Assembly (NCBI RefSeq): GCF_009601165.1
Contig: NZ_WIRE01000001.1
Coordinates: 310,001 to 374,000, forward strand
Reading direction: 5' to 3'
Source of the DNA: Alcanivorax sediminis
GTDB taxonomy: Bacteria; Pseudomonadota; Gammaproteobacteria; Pseudomonadales; Alcanivoracaceae
DNA length: 64,000 nt
Numbering within the stretch: the stretch's first letter is position 1; each line of letters opens with the position of its first letter. Shown here one piece after another: positions 1 through 8,793 of this stretch. The position numbers and the translations under genes are program-made. The notes under the pieces are model-generated. The model did not search any database. It saw only the letters and a list, made by a program, of their open reading frames with translations, and had not been told where the DNA came from.

Positions 1-1148
1 TTGAAGCTACCATCCCAATTAATTGTCAGCAGATAATTATTGGGTGTCCGGATAACAATATTTTCAGCCCCGGCACTCAGCACACTTCCCAACACAACAC
101 TGTTGGCATCAACCAATTGGGTGCTACCGCCAGAGCTGCCATTACACACATGCTGGGTGTAATCCACTTCACCGGCTTCGAGCACCGCATTGTTGGCAAC
201 CCCACCGCCATCACCATTATCCAGACCAGAGGTAATCGTCACACCGCCATCCGGACAATTGGCCGCAGATGCCATAGCCTGTTTGATGAGCGTAGTCTGG
301 CCATCCTGACCGTCAGCGCCATCTGCACCATCGCTTCCATTGGTGCCGTTCGTACCATCCGTTCCATCTGTGCCATTGGTCCCGTCAGCACCGTCAGCAC
401 CATTCAAACCATCCGCGCCGTCCTGGCCATCAGCGCCATTACAGATATAGGCAGTGGAATCAATTTCACCCGCTTGCAGAGTACCGTCACGAGGCGTGCC
501 CAGGTTATCGCCATTATCCAGGCCAATATCCAGGCGCTGCCCACCGTTCGGGCAGTTAGCCGGCGGAGCGGCCGTCAGGGTAGTCAAGACAGTGAAACCG
601 TCCACACCATGACAGACATAGTTGGTGGCATCCACTTCACCGGCACCCAGAATGCCGTCGGCCGCCACTTCACCACCGTCACCATTATCGAGACCGGTAT
701 CCAGACGATAGCCACCCGCCGCGCAATTGGCACCTGCCGGCTCGGTGGTCAGGTTGATCAGGGAGTTGGCACCATCAGCGCCGTCGGTGCCGTCGGTGCC
801 GTCGGTGCCGTCGGTGCCGTCAGTGCCATCCTGCCCGTCCACACCGTCGGAGCCATCGGCACCGTCGGAGCCATCGGCACCGTCTGCGCCATCCGCACCA
901 TCGTCGCCGTTACAAACCACTTTTGTTTGTGTCACTTCCTCGTCCGAAAGCGCCCCATCTCCATCGGCATCCACACCCAGGCCGACTTCGATACCGCCGC
1001 TGGTACAGACTTCACCAGGAGCAATATCCGTGATGCGTGTTGTCACGCCATCCTGTCCATCCCGGCCATCACTGCCACCACACCCTGCGACTGCAAGGCT
1101 AAACACGGTAACCAGAGAAACCATCCCTGTTTTTGATACGTGAAACAT
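1..1148 (-). CDS. Collagen-like repeat lipoprotein with four Cys/Asp-rich modules (3' end cut by window edge)
   Basis: Starts at ATG 1148 behind an AGGTGGGG ribosome site and stays open to base 1 (about 382 codons), so the C-terminus is missing. Residues 1-23 form a lipoprotein signal ending in VAGC. The mature part alternates two elements. Gly-Xaa-Asp collagen-like runs (GADGADGSDG, GTDGTDGTDG) come first. Four modules of about 45 residues follow the pattern Cys-x2-GG-x5-GLDNGD-x(5-8)-DG-x-L-x2-GE(V/I)D-x-T-x2-(V/I)CNG. Each module has two cysteines and an acidic, calcium-loop-like segment. The product should be exported and anchored in an envelope membrane. Its binding partner is unknown. 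It follows the autotransporter/OmpA operon on the same strand after a 335-bp gap. Collagen-like lipoproteins of this build are known in several Gram-negatives but lack a defined role. Confidence 0.8.
   Translation of the reverse strand, partial: MFHVSKTGMVSLVTVFSLAVAGCGGSDGRDGQDGVTTRITDIAPGEVCTSGGIEVGLGVDADGDGALSDEEVTQTKVVCNGDDGADGADGADGSDGADGSDGVDGQDGTDGTDGTDGTDGTDGADGANSLINLTTEPAGANCAAGGYRLDTGLDNGDGGEVAADGILGAGEVDATNYVCHGVDGFTVLTTLTAAPPANCPNGGQRLDIGLDNGDNLGTPRDGTLQAGEIDSTAYICNGADGQDGADGLNGADGADGTNGTDGTDGTNGTNGSDGADGADGQDGQTTLIKQAMASAANCPDGGVTITSGLDNGDGGGVANNAVLEAGEVDYTQHVCNGSSGGSTQLVDANSVVLGSVLSAGAENIVIRTPNNYLLTINWDGSF
780..824. repeat. Five tandem 9-bp repeats (gccgtcggt) inside the collagen-like gene
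   Basis: Five consecutive 9-bp units, four identical and the last with one change, encode Gly-Thr-Asp triplets on the - strand. Looser copies follow to about 905. The unit keeps the reading frame, so slippage would change the length of the collagen-like stalk without breaking the gene. Confidence 0.85.
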
Positions 1149-1483
1149 ATCCCCACCTTTTTAATAATGAATTGTCTGGAAAACAGGGGGAGAAATACTC
1201 ATGCAGGCATGCAGGTATCGCGCAGCGATCGGAAATGCAGAATACCGCTCTGTGAGAACACAGCGGTAATACCCCCATGGAAAACTGACCCCCCGGCCAC
1301 GTACGAGGACACACGCTCGCACCGCGCGCGCCCCGCTTTCCAATGCTGAAGTTATTTTGGCAACCACTACCGAGCCAACGCCCCCAGCGTCAACGCGGCT
1401 CCGGATTGCCTGAGCCTAGTCCAGCCGGGGGGAAATCGCCATCACTCGTTGTGGTGAATTTAAGGCAGGAAGAACGTGACAGC
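1149..1483. other. Intergenic region upstream of the collagen-like lipoprotein gene
   Basis: 335 bp between the OmpA-domain lipoprotein stop and the collagen-like lipoprotein start. It must carry the promoter of the latter unless transcription reads through. I see no convincing hairpin terminator, RNA gene or coding region; short frames on both strands have no plausible product. Confidence 0.5.
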
Positions 1484-2146
1484 CTATTGCGAGGAGGGGA
1501 TTGTCACTCGCAACACGGCCCGGCGGTCCTGTTGGTGGCATTGTTTGAGTTCGCTGCCGCTCAGGGATTGGCAGCGGGCGCCCGTCACAGAGCGATCCGG
1601 GCCGTGGCCTTGCACGTTCAGATCAGCAATGTCGTCCCCCTGTTGCAGCCACCACTGCGCCACCGCGTCCGCACGCCGTCTGGCCAGAGCCTGATTGTAG
1701 TGCGCATTACCCAGCGGATCGCTGTAACCGTGCACCTCCACCGTGGCCTCGTCCAGTGCCGCCACTTGCTGATACCAGGCTTTCAGTTGCACCTTACGCG
1801 CTTCACTAATTGTTATGGAATCAAAGGCGAACTCAATGATTAAGGGGGCAGGCACCGTCACAGGCACTGCTGCTTCCTCGACTTTGGCCGTGCTTTCAGT
1901 ATCCACCCCGGCCTCAGTGTCCGGCACGCCAGTAATCGCCACATCGCACTCCGGCACCGCCATGGCCGGGGTCCAGTTGGGGGTTCGCCAGCACCGGCCA
2001 TCGGCGGTTTTCATCAGGTTGCCGGTGCTGTCGGTGCGATAGCCCGGCCAGTTTTCACCCGCTGTATTTGTGTTCTGCGTGGTGCAGCCTGCCAGGGCAA
2101 GCAGACTGGCAACCGCCGTGCGTTTGATCATTATCGTGGTTGTCAT
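1484..2146 (-). CDS. OmpA-family peptidoglycan-binding lipoprotein
   Basis: 220 residues. An N-terminal lipoprotein signal ends in LALAGC; the mature part begins with a short region containing W, C and a repeated WxT pattern (GRCWRTPNWTP), then a linker. From about residue 105 to the end lies an OmpA C-terminal domain: FAFDS strand, then HGYSDPLGN and YNQALARRRADAV, which carry the Asp and Arg that bind the diaminopimelate of peptidoglycan in this family. It should tether the outer membrane to the cell wall. The gene begins only 9 bp after the autotransporter stop on the same strand, behind AAGGAC, so the two are probably one operon. This suggests it anchors or assists the autotransporter. 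The later start at Met6 is also possible. Confidence 0.85.
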   Translation of the reverse strand: MTTTIMIKRTAVASLLALAGCTTQNTNTAGENWPGYRTDSTGNLMKTADGRCWRTPNWTPAMAVPECDVAITGVPDTEAGVDTESTAKVEEAAVPVTVPAPLIIEFAFDSITISEARKVQLKAWYQQVAALDEATVEVHGYSDPLGNAHYNQALARRRADAVAQWWLQQGDDIADLNVQGHGPDRSVTGARCQSLSGSELKQCHQQDRRAVLRVTIPSSQ

Positions 2147-2155
2147 CGTCGGTCC

Positions 2156-5100
2156 TTACCAGGTCAGGTTGGCGCTGAGCAGGCCACCGTGGCTTTCGGT
2201 ATCCCCACCAAAGCGCCCGCGGTATCCCAGCCATAATGAAAAGTCGTCAGTCATGAACCATTCCGCACCGGCATTGGCCGCCAGCTGGGTAGCATCTTCA
2301 TCCGCGCCGTACACGGTGAAGCCCTGGGCGGCGCCGGCAAAGCGCGCAGTCTGCTCGGTCTGGGTATCGCCAAACGGCTGCACCATCGCCAGCCCGCCCT
2401 GGGCGATCAACCAGTCATTGCCGATCATGAAGGCCCGGGACAGGTCCGCCCCCAGCCAGGCTTCGCCACTGTTCAGTTCGCTGTCGTCCACGCTCAGGCC
2501 GGCGATGCCGCCGCCGGTTTCGCTGAAGCTGTCCCGTTCGATGCGGGTCATGGCTACCTGCACATAGGGGTGCAGGCCGTTTTCGCCCCAGGCCAGATCC
2601 CAACCGGACTCCAGTGCCACGCGCAGGGCATCCACGCTGCTGTCGGATTCTGCCGGTGCGCCCAGCACCATGCGCTGTTGGGACACATCACTGCTGCCAT
2701 AGCTCAGGTCGCCACGCAGGAACCAGGCCCCCATGCTGCTCCAGCGCCCATAGAGGCCGGCAAACCAGGAAGAGCCCTCTCCGTCTGCCTGACGGTCATC
2801 GTAATCCAGGGTGCCATCGGCGCTACCTGCCGCCATCCCCAGCAACCATTGCTCTCCCTGACGATCCATCCCCAGCGCCAGTTGATCACCGCGGAAGGTG
2901 AAGGCCGCATTGCCGACATCATCCTGGCGATCTTCTTCAAACCGGGAGGACTGGGCCTGCACCCAGACGCCGTTGCGCTGGCGCTGCTGAGCGTCGCCCG
3001 CAGCCTGTGCCGCCACCGGAGTCGAATTGGCTGCCTGCGCGTAAGCATCCGACGGCGCCGCCAGCGCCTGCAATTGGCGGGACAGGCGCGCCTCCATGCC
3101 ACCGCCGGAATGGCTGCCCACATTACGGCCACGCTGGCGCATGCCGATGGCGAACCGTTGCTGCAACTGCTGCCCGGCGGTGAGGCCCGCCAGCAAACTG
3201 TCGCCGCTATAGGTTTGGAACGCCTCTGCCGCTTCCGTCTCGCTCATCTGTACCACCTGTTGATACAGCGCATGGGCGCTGGCCATGCCGTCCACATTGT
3301 TGGCCACGGCGCGCTGATTGTCGGTGAGCACCACGCCGGCAAAGGACTGGTCATTACGCAGCAATGCCAGCGACACCGAATCCGTGGTGTAGGTCAGCGA
3401 AGGATCCAGGAACGCATAGTTGGAGGTCACGCCATCGAACTGGCCGTTGATGCCGCCAGCAGCGTTAAGAAAGGTGTAGGCACTGAACGGCTGGTAGTCG
3501 CCATCGTTGCCCACATGCAGTACCGAACCGGCCAAAAAAGCCTCGCCGGTCACATTGATCACATCGCCACTGTTGCTGGCCGGGTCCACTTCCAGTGCCA
3601 GCACACTGCCGCTGTTAAAGGTCAAATCACCATTAATGTTGAGGGTGCCGATGGAGTTGCCTGGGGCTAGGGTGCCGCCGGCGTTCACCGTAGTGTTGCC
3701 CAGCGAACCACTGCCGCCCAGCAGGCCGCCATCGTTCACGGTAAAGGCCACCCCATTCATGGCGCCGTTCACGAACATGCCGCCGGCATTCACCGTGGCA
3801 GTGCCCGTCATGGAATGATCGGCAGAAAGAATATAATTGCCGGCACCGTTCTTGATCAGGTTACCGGCGCCGGAAATGACACCGTCGTAGAAATAGTCAT
3901 TGCCGCGATTGATTTCCAGGGTGCCGGGAGTGCCACCAAACACCGCATCCCCCACGATGGTGCCAGTGTTGCCTCCCGTTCCCAGGGTAAGATGCGCACC
4001 CTGAGAAAGGCTTGTCACCCCTGTAAAACCGGTGTGGTCTCCCGTCCAGGTAACATTCCCACCGACTTGTACAAAAGTCCCCTCACCCGATATCACTCCA
4101 TCATACTGAGCTGATCCTGTTCCTGCGTAGGTCGTAATCTGTGTGCCAGCCTCCAATAGGATATCCCCGGCAAAGGGAACAGCAGAGTCAATACCTATGA
4201 AGCCTGACCTGATATGCGTCAGGCCGGAGTAAGTCTGTGCATTGTTCAGCTCGATGAACCCCACATTCCAGGTAACGCTGCCGCTACCGCTGATTGTCCC
4301 CTGGTAAGTATTCGAACCGTCAATCCACACATGAGCGTCGTTAAGAATATTTCCACCCAGGTTATCAATGTTTCCCTGCATCGTGCCTTCCCGCACCCAC
4401 CAGTCCTGGGCCTGAGACGGCCCGCCGGACAACGCCAGCGTTCCCTCACCGGTTTTAACCAACCCATTCGTCGCAGTGATGTTGTTCGCAATCGTCGCCA
4501 CATAATTGCTGCTGGCCGCGCTGCCATCGCCTACCCGAATCTCCCCTTCCGTACCGGTCAGGTTCAGGGCATCGCCGGTGAGCACGTAGCCATCGCTGGC
4601 GAACTGGATGCCTTCCGCCTCCACCGCGCCATCCGCATCGGACACCGTTACCGTGCCGGCATCGCCGGCGAAGATGGCAAAACCGGGAGAGGGAATCATG
4701 GGGCCGGTGATGGAGCCGGTGGCATCGGTCCAGACGTGATTCGTCGCCGTCCAGGTGCCGTCGCCACCGCCCTGGGTGGTGCCGCTGGCCAGGCCGTTGG
4801 CGTTCCAAAAATTCAGCGTGGTGCCAACGGTATTGATCAAGTTGATCTGCTTGTCGCCGGCCAGATATTGCAGGGCGTAGGCGGGATCCGGGTTCGCCAG
4901 TTGCAGGCCACCGTTGCTTTCGGAAAGGGTGCCAGTGTAATCGAACAGGCGATACAGACCCGGCCCGAAGCTGCCCGTATCGTTGAGCGTCAGCGTCGAG
5001 CCATTGATGGCCAGATCACCGTTGACGGAGACACTGTCGCTGGAACCCGGCGTGGAGAAATCACCACTGGGCGCGCCGAACCCGAAATCCAGCAAACTGC

Positions 5101-7228
5101 CCTGCTCCAGGGTCAAGTTGTCGTTGATGGTCAGCGCACCCAGACCATCCCCCGGTGTCAGGGTGCCGCCGGACAGCACTGTGGTGCTGCCCAGCGAACC
5201 ACTGCCGCCCAGCAGGCCGCCGTTGTTCACGGTAAAGGTCACGCCATTCATGGCGCCGTTCACGAACATGCCGCCGGCATTCACCGTGGCATTGCCCGTC
5301 ATGGAATGATCGGCAGAGAGAATATAATTGCCGGCGCCATTCTTGATCAGGTTGCCTTCACCGGAAATAGCGCCGTCGTAGAGATAGTCATTGCCGCGAT
5401 TGATTTCCAGGGTGCCGGGAGAGGTGCCACCAAACGCCACATCCCCCACGATGGTGCCAGTGTTGCCTCCCGTTCCCAGAGTCAGTGTCGCACCGCTACG
5501 GAGACTGGTCATCCCTGTAAAACCGGTATGGTCTCCCGTCCAGACCACATTCGCTCCGTTAATGCTATAACCCCCATCTCCCGAAATCACCCCGTCATAT
5601 TGCACCGGCGCCGCCCCACCATCGGCAACAATTTGCGCCCCGGCTTCAATCAGGATATCCCCGGCAAGAGCATCCGCCGAGCGGATGGAAAAAGTCCCAG
5701 AGGTCAGATGCGTCAGGCCGGTATAGGTCTGTGGTGTAAGCAGCAAAATGGAATTCACATTCCAGGTAACACTGCCGCTACCGCTGATCCTCCCCGCGTA
5801 ATCACCAGCAGAGAAATCGTCAATCAATACATGGCCGTCGTTAAGAATATTGCCTTCCAGGTTATAGGCGCTCCCCTGCAACGTACCCTCTCGTACCCAC
5901 CAGTCCTGAGGCCTGCCACCCGTTAACGTCCAGGTGCTGGCACCGGTTTTTTCAAAACCTTCAAAACCCTGAAAGGTGCTTCCCACAGCATTCGTAAAAA
6001 AGCTACCGTCAACATCGCCACCCAGCGCCAGTACGTCATTGCTGCCATTGGCCAGCACATTGCCGCCCAGGCTGTAGCCGCTATCCAGGGTCAGGCGGTT
6101 GTCGCCACTGGCAAAGAGGATGGCGGTGGGCTGGTTGGCGCCGGGGTTCACGGTGCCGGCCAAGGTCACATCCAGATTGGCGCCGTGGATGCCGTAGCCG
6201 CCGACACCATCGCTACCCGCCGTGCCACCACCACCGCCCAGACCACCGTCCCCGCCTGCGACCACCGCACCGGAGTCCACCGTCAGGGTGCCGCCGTTGA
6301 GCGCCAGCACTCCGTCGCCGCCGTTGCCGCCGTCACCACCGATCCCCTCAGCGCCGCCATCGCCCCCCTGACCGCCATTGCCGCCGGTATAGGTGATTGG
6401 CCCTGCCACCCCGCCCGCGAGTGTGACACTGGCGGCCCCGTCCGTGAGCTCCACGCCCGCGCCACCGTCACCGCCATGACCACCATTGCCGTAGTAATAA
6501 TCCGAGCTGCCGCCGGCACCACCGTCACCCCCAGCAGTGGCCGCTGCGTGGATATGGCTGACATCGCCCAGCAACATACCGGCCCCGCCGTTGCCGCCAT
6601 CACCGCCGTGGCTGAAGGGGCGGTAGGGGTTGCCAAGGGTCCCGGGCAGGTTATCGAAGTGAATCCCAACTGAGGAAAGGGGAGATCCGGTAGCGTTGAC
6701 GATTTCCAGATCCAGGAAGTTCTGTGCGCCCTCGATGATCAGCTGGTCACCACCCGGCATGCTGTCAGTCACACTGGCACTCATCTCAAAGGGGCTGATG
6801 ATCTGGTCAATGGTCGCAGCCAAATCAATCAATCTGTCACCAGTATTGATGGTGAAAATGGTCACAAAACTATCCACGGTGACGCGGATCTGGTCACCAT
6901 TATTGATGCCCGCCAGGGAGGTCAGATCCGTTACGTCCGCGTCAATACCGGTTGTGGTCGACGCCTCATAGGCAGGCGCGTCCGTGTACACCAGACTGAC
7001 GCCATCACCACCGTTGCCACCATTATCAAACAGCCCGCCGTCACCACCATCCTGCCCCTGCCCGCCGGTCACACCGTCATGCCCTGTGCCATCGGCGCCA
7101 TCCGCCGCCGCGCTTGCGGCCCCTGGCAACAACAACAGGAACGCCAGCGCCGCCCCAAACGCACACAGTATTTCTGCGCGAACAGCCTGAGACTCGCCAC
7201 CATGGTGACGTCGATTGAACAGAGACAT
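2156..7228 (-). CDS. Large autotransporter (type Va secretion) with Gly-rich and PATR-type passenger
   Basis: 1690 residues. The signal peptide (about 1-41) ends with a hydrophobic run and ASA. Residues about 42-350 are rich in GGxGG and DGG repeats. From about 380 to 1370 the passenger has beta-helix repeats of the autotransporter-associated type (LTLGTGGNTG, GAGNYILSADHS, GGLLGGSGSLG). Two long blocks are near copies of each other, each opening with QDWWVREGT. The last roughly 270 residues form the translocator beta-barrel, ending in the outer-membrane signature SANLTW. The barrel should insert through BAM and expose the passenger on the surface, probably for adhesion or biofilm formation. 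It is transcribed divergently from an AraC regulator 148 bp away and is followed by the OmpA-domain lipoprotein. No protease triad was recognised. Confidence 0.9.
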   Translation of the reverse strand: MSLFNRRHHGGESQAVRAEILCAFGAALAFLLLLPGAASAAADGADGTGHDGVTGGQGQDGGDGGLFDNGGNGGDGVSLVYTDAPAYEASTTTGIDADVTDLTSLAGINNGDQIRVTVDSFVTIFTINTGDRLIDLAATIDQIISPFEMSASVTDSMPGGDQLIIEGAQNFLDLEIVNATGSPLSSVGIHFDNLPGTLGNPYRPFSHGGDGGNGGAGMLLGDVSHIHAAATAGGDGGAGGSSDYYYGNGGHGGDGGAGVELTDGAASVTLAGGVAGPITYTGGNGGQGGDGGAEGIGGDGGNGGDGVLALNGGTLTVDSGAVVAGGDGGLGGGGGTAGSDGVGGYGIHGANLDVTLAGTVNPGANQPTAILFASGDNRLTLDSGYSLGGNVLANGSNDVLALGGDVDGSFFTNAVGSTFQGFEGFEKTGASTWTLTGGRPQDWWVREGTLQGSAYNLEGNILNDGHVLIDDFSAGDYAGRISGSGSVTWNVNSILLLTPQTYTGLTHLTSGTFSIRSADALAGDILIEAGAQIVADGGAAPVQYDGVISGDGGYSINGANVVWTGDHTGFTGMTSLRSGATLTLGTGGNTGTIVGDVAFGGTSPGTLEINRGNDYLYDGAISGEGNLIKNGAGNYILSADHSMTGNATVNAGGMFVNGAMNGVTFTVNNGGLLGGSGSLGSTTVLSGGTLTPGDGLGALTINDNLTLEQGSLLDFGFGAPSGDFSTPGSSDSVSVNGDLAINGSTLTLNDTGSFGPGLYRLFDYTGTLSESNGGLQLANPDPAYALQYLAGDKQINLINTVGTTLNFWNANGLASGTTQGGGDGTWTATNHVWTDATGSITGPMIPSPGFAIFAGDAGTVTVSDADGAVEAEGIQFASDGYVLTGDALNLTGTEGEIRVGDGSAASSNYVATIANNITATNGLVKTGEGTLALSGGPSQAQDWWVREGTMQGNIDNLGGNILNDAHVWIDGSNTYQGTISGSGSVTWNVGFIELNNAQTYSGLTHIRSGFIGIDSAVPFAGDILLEAGTQITTYAGTGSAQYDGVISGEGTFVQVGGNVTWTGDHTGFTGVTSLSQGAHLTLGTGGNTGTIVGDAVFGGTPGTLEINRGNDYFYDGVISGAGNLIKNGAGNYILSADHSMTGTATVNAGGMFVNGAMNGVAFTVNDGGLLGGSGSLGNTTVNAGGTLAPGNSIGTLNINGDLTFNSGSVLALEVDPASNSGDVINVTGEAFLAGSVLHVGNDGDYQPFSAYTFLNAAGGINGQFDGVTSNYAFLDPSLTYTTDSVSLALLRNDQSFAGVVLTDNQRAVANNVDGMASAHALYQQVVQMSETEAAEAFQTYSGDSLLAGLTAGQQLQQRFAIGMRQRGRNVGSHSGGGMEARLSRQLQALAAPSDAYAQAANSTPVAAQAAGDAQQRQRNGVWVQAQSSRFEEDRQDDVGNAAFTFRGDQLALGMDRQGEQWLLGMAAGSADGTLDYDDRQADGEGSSWFAGLYGRWSSMGAWFLRGDLSYGSSDVSQQRMVLGAPAESDSSVDALRVALESGWDLAWGENGLHPYVQVAMTRIERDSFSETGGGIAGLSVDDSELNSGEAWLGADLSRAFMIGNDWLIAQGGLAMVQPFGDTQTEQTARFAGAAQGFTVYGADEDATQLAANAGAEWFMTDDFSLWLGYRGRFGGDTESHGGLLSANLTW
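3690..5930. repeat. Internal duplication within the autotransporter gene
   Basis: DNA at about 3690-4030 recurs at about 5180-5520 with few changes, and about 4240-4420 recurs at about 5750-5930. The offset is near 1.5 kb. The duplicated protein blocks include GGNTGTIVGD and GAMNGV segments. The near identity at DNA level points to a fairly recent duplication or ongoing gene conversion. Confidence 0.8.
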
Positions 7229-7376
7229 GGCCTACCCCGACATGATTTTTTTATTTCTGCGCTGTAGGGTAGAGAGCGGCCTGAGTGAGAACCACTTCTC
7301 ACTTATGTCATTTTCCGGGGTTTTATCATTTTTCCGGGACACTCATTCTTTTTGATGACTTCAGGCCATTTTTATT
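7229..7376. promoter_or_regulatory. Divergent promoter region between autotransporter and AraC regulator
   Basis: 148 bp separate the two divergent starts. The stretch is A/T-rich near 7300-7375. It should hold both promoters and the likely operator of the AraC protein, but I cannot assign boxes with confidence. Confidence 0.45.
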
Positions 7377-8336
7377 ATGGATAATCACAACAACAGCGAG
7401 ACGCCATCCCGCCTGGTAGTCGCCCATATGAATGGTGGCCAGGCTATCGACCTGCCCGGCGTCAGGGGAAGAATGGAGCGCCTGGAGTTTGCCAGTGGCA
7501 TGGTGCTTTACCGCATGGAATACGAAGCGCTGGATGACTGCCACGTGCAGGTGCAGAACAGTTTCAGTGAACCCTGGATCGGCTCCGCCATGCACCTGCA
7601 AGGGCATTCGGAATTAAGCCACCCCAATGGTAATACCTTCAGCCTGAGCAACGATTCCGCCCTGCTGATGCGCGTGGACCCGTCAGGCAGTCGTTTCCGA
7701 TTGTTCAAGGGGCAACTGATTCGCCATGTGGGCGTGGCATCCACGCTTGCGCCCTTGCTGGAACGCTTTGGTGGCGAACTTCCGGAAAAGTTATCGCTTT
7801 TTCGTGATGAAAAATTTGGCGAGATTCAGATTGGCCAGTCGTTCTCCCCCAGCAGCCGTTTACGGCAACTGGGCGGCAACCTGTTTGATCACAACGCTCG
7901 CGGCAGCGCCCGCATGCTGAAACTGGAAGGCATCGCCAACCTGTTTCTGGCGGAAATTATCGAACTGTTCTGTGATGATGATTTCAATGACGACCGCATC
8001 ATTGTCTGGGAAAAACAGGCACTGGCAGACATTACTGCGCACATCGAACACCATCTTCACGACGATCTTTCCATTGCCAAACTGGCATGCTTGGCGGGGC
8101 TATCCGAAAGCCGGCTGGATCAACTGTTTCGGCAGAAGTACCACCTCAGTTGCGCCGAGTATGTGCGCAACGAAAGAATGTCTGCCGCCAACCGCTGGCT
8201 GGAAAGTGGCGAGCTATCTGTGAGGGAGGTGAGCGAAAAAATCGGCTACAGCCATGTCAGCAACTTCTCCCGCGCCTACCGCGCCCGCTTCGGTGAAACG
8301 CCCGCCAGAACCCTGCGCCGCGCATCTAACGGATAA
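7377..8336 (+). CDS. AraC-family transcriptional regulator, divergent to the autotransporter
   Basis: 319 residues. The C-terminal 100 residues hold the two helix-turn-helix motifs of the AraC/XylS family: DDLSIAKLACLAGLSESRLD for the first, and VREVSEKIGYSHVSNFSRAYRARFGETPA for the second, with the family signature. The N-terminal 200 residues are not a recognisable sugar-binding cupin and probably form the sensing or dimerisation part. Its position next to the divergent autotransporter operon suggests it controls that operon. The ATG follows an A/T-rich leader with only a weak ribosome site. Confidence 0.85.
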   Translation: MDNHNNSETPSRLVVAHMNGGQAIDLPGVRGRMERLEFASGMVLYRMEYEALDDCHVQVQNSFSEPWIGSAMHLQGHSELSHPNGNTFSLSNDSALLMRVDPSGSRFRLFKGQLIRHVGVASTLAPLLERFGGELPEKLSLFRDEKFGEIQIGQSFSPSSRLRQLGGNLFDHNARGSARMLKLEGIANLFLAEIIELFCDDDFNDDRIIVWEKQALADITAHIEHHLHDDLSIAKLACLAGLSESRLDQLFRQKYHLSCAEYVRNERMSAANRWLESGELSVREVSEKIGYSHVSNFSRAYRARFGETPARTLRRASNG

Positions 8337-8354
8337 CAACTTCCCTGCATTTCC

Positions 8355-8675
8355 GTAGGAGCCCAGCTTGCCTGGGCGAACACCTGAGCAAAGGAAACGG
8401 AAAGAAAACACCTGTAGGAGAGCCAACTTGTTGGCCGAAAGGGGGTGAGTGGCAAGCTACAAGTTACAAGGCGCGTGATGGCTCGCTGCCGAATTCATGA
8501 CCGTGCCCGCGATCCAGCCTGAATCGCACGATGAGCTAGACGTTACGAAAACCAGCCCCGCGTTGAAACTTGTAACTTGAAACTTGCTTCACGCTTTTTC
8601 GGCCAACAAGTTGGCTCTCCTACAGAAGCAATTAGCCATTACAGGAATTCGCCCAGGCAAGCTGGGCTCCTACAG
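8355..8675. repeat. Nested REP palindrome cluster (four REP arms, two pairs in inverted order)
   Basis: Two different REP-like arms at 8355-8379 and 8414-8440 (core GTAGGAGC-n-CTTGCCTG and GTAGGAGAGCCAACTTG) recur inverted at 8596-8625 and 8648-8675, in mirror order. The centre, 8455-8590, holds a second inverted repeat (ctacaagttacaag / cttgtaacttgaaacttg). The whole block could fold into one long cruciform or mRNA hairpin. Confidence 0.85.
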
Positions 8676-8717
8676 AAAGCGTCTGATTCCGGTTATGCCT
8701 GTTGAAAGCAGAACCAC

Positions 8718-8748
8718 AAAAAAAGCCCCGCGAATGCGGGGCTTTTTT
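8718..8748. terminator. Rho-independent terminator, bidirectional
   Basis: A 7-bp stem GCCCCGC/GCGGGGC with a GAAT loop is flanked by A-tract and T-tract. It serves the acyl-CoA dehydrogenase operon (stop at 8794, - strand) and may also stop transcription from the AraC gene side. Confidence 0.9.
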
Positions 8749-8793
8749 AGCGTGGAGCCTGTTGCGTGAAGCGCGTTGCGGCCGCAGAGCGGC

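Noticed and set aside
780..905. Short direct repeats considered as a CRISPR array
   Set aside because: The 9-bp units are contiguous, in frame and encode Gly-x-Asp triplets; there are no spacers.
117..1136. Long + strand open frame with AIGTVGAIGT-type repeats
   Set aside because: It is the antisense shadow of the collagen-like lipoprotein gene; the - strand frame has a ribosome site, lipoprotein signal and module structure, the + frame has none.
2570..6673. Several long + strand open frames (for example 2570-3670 and 4214-5926)
   Set aside because: They lie antisense to the autotransporter and arise from its GC-rich repeats; no start signals or recognisable domains.
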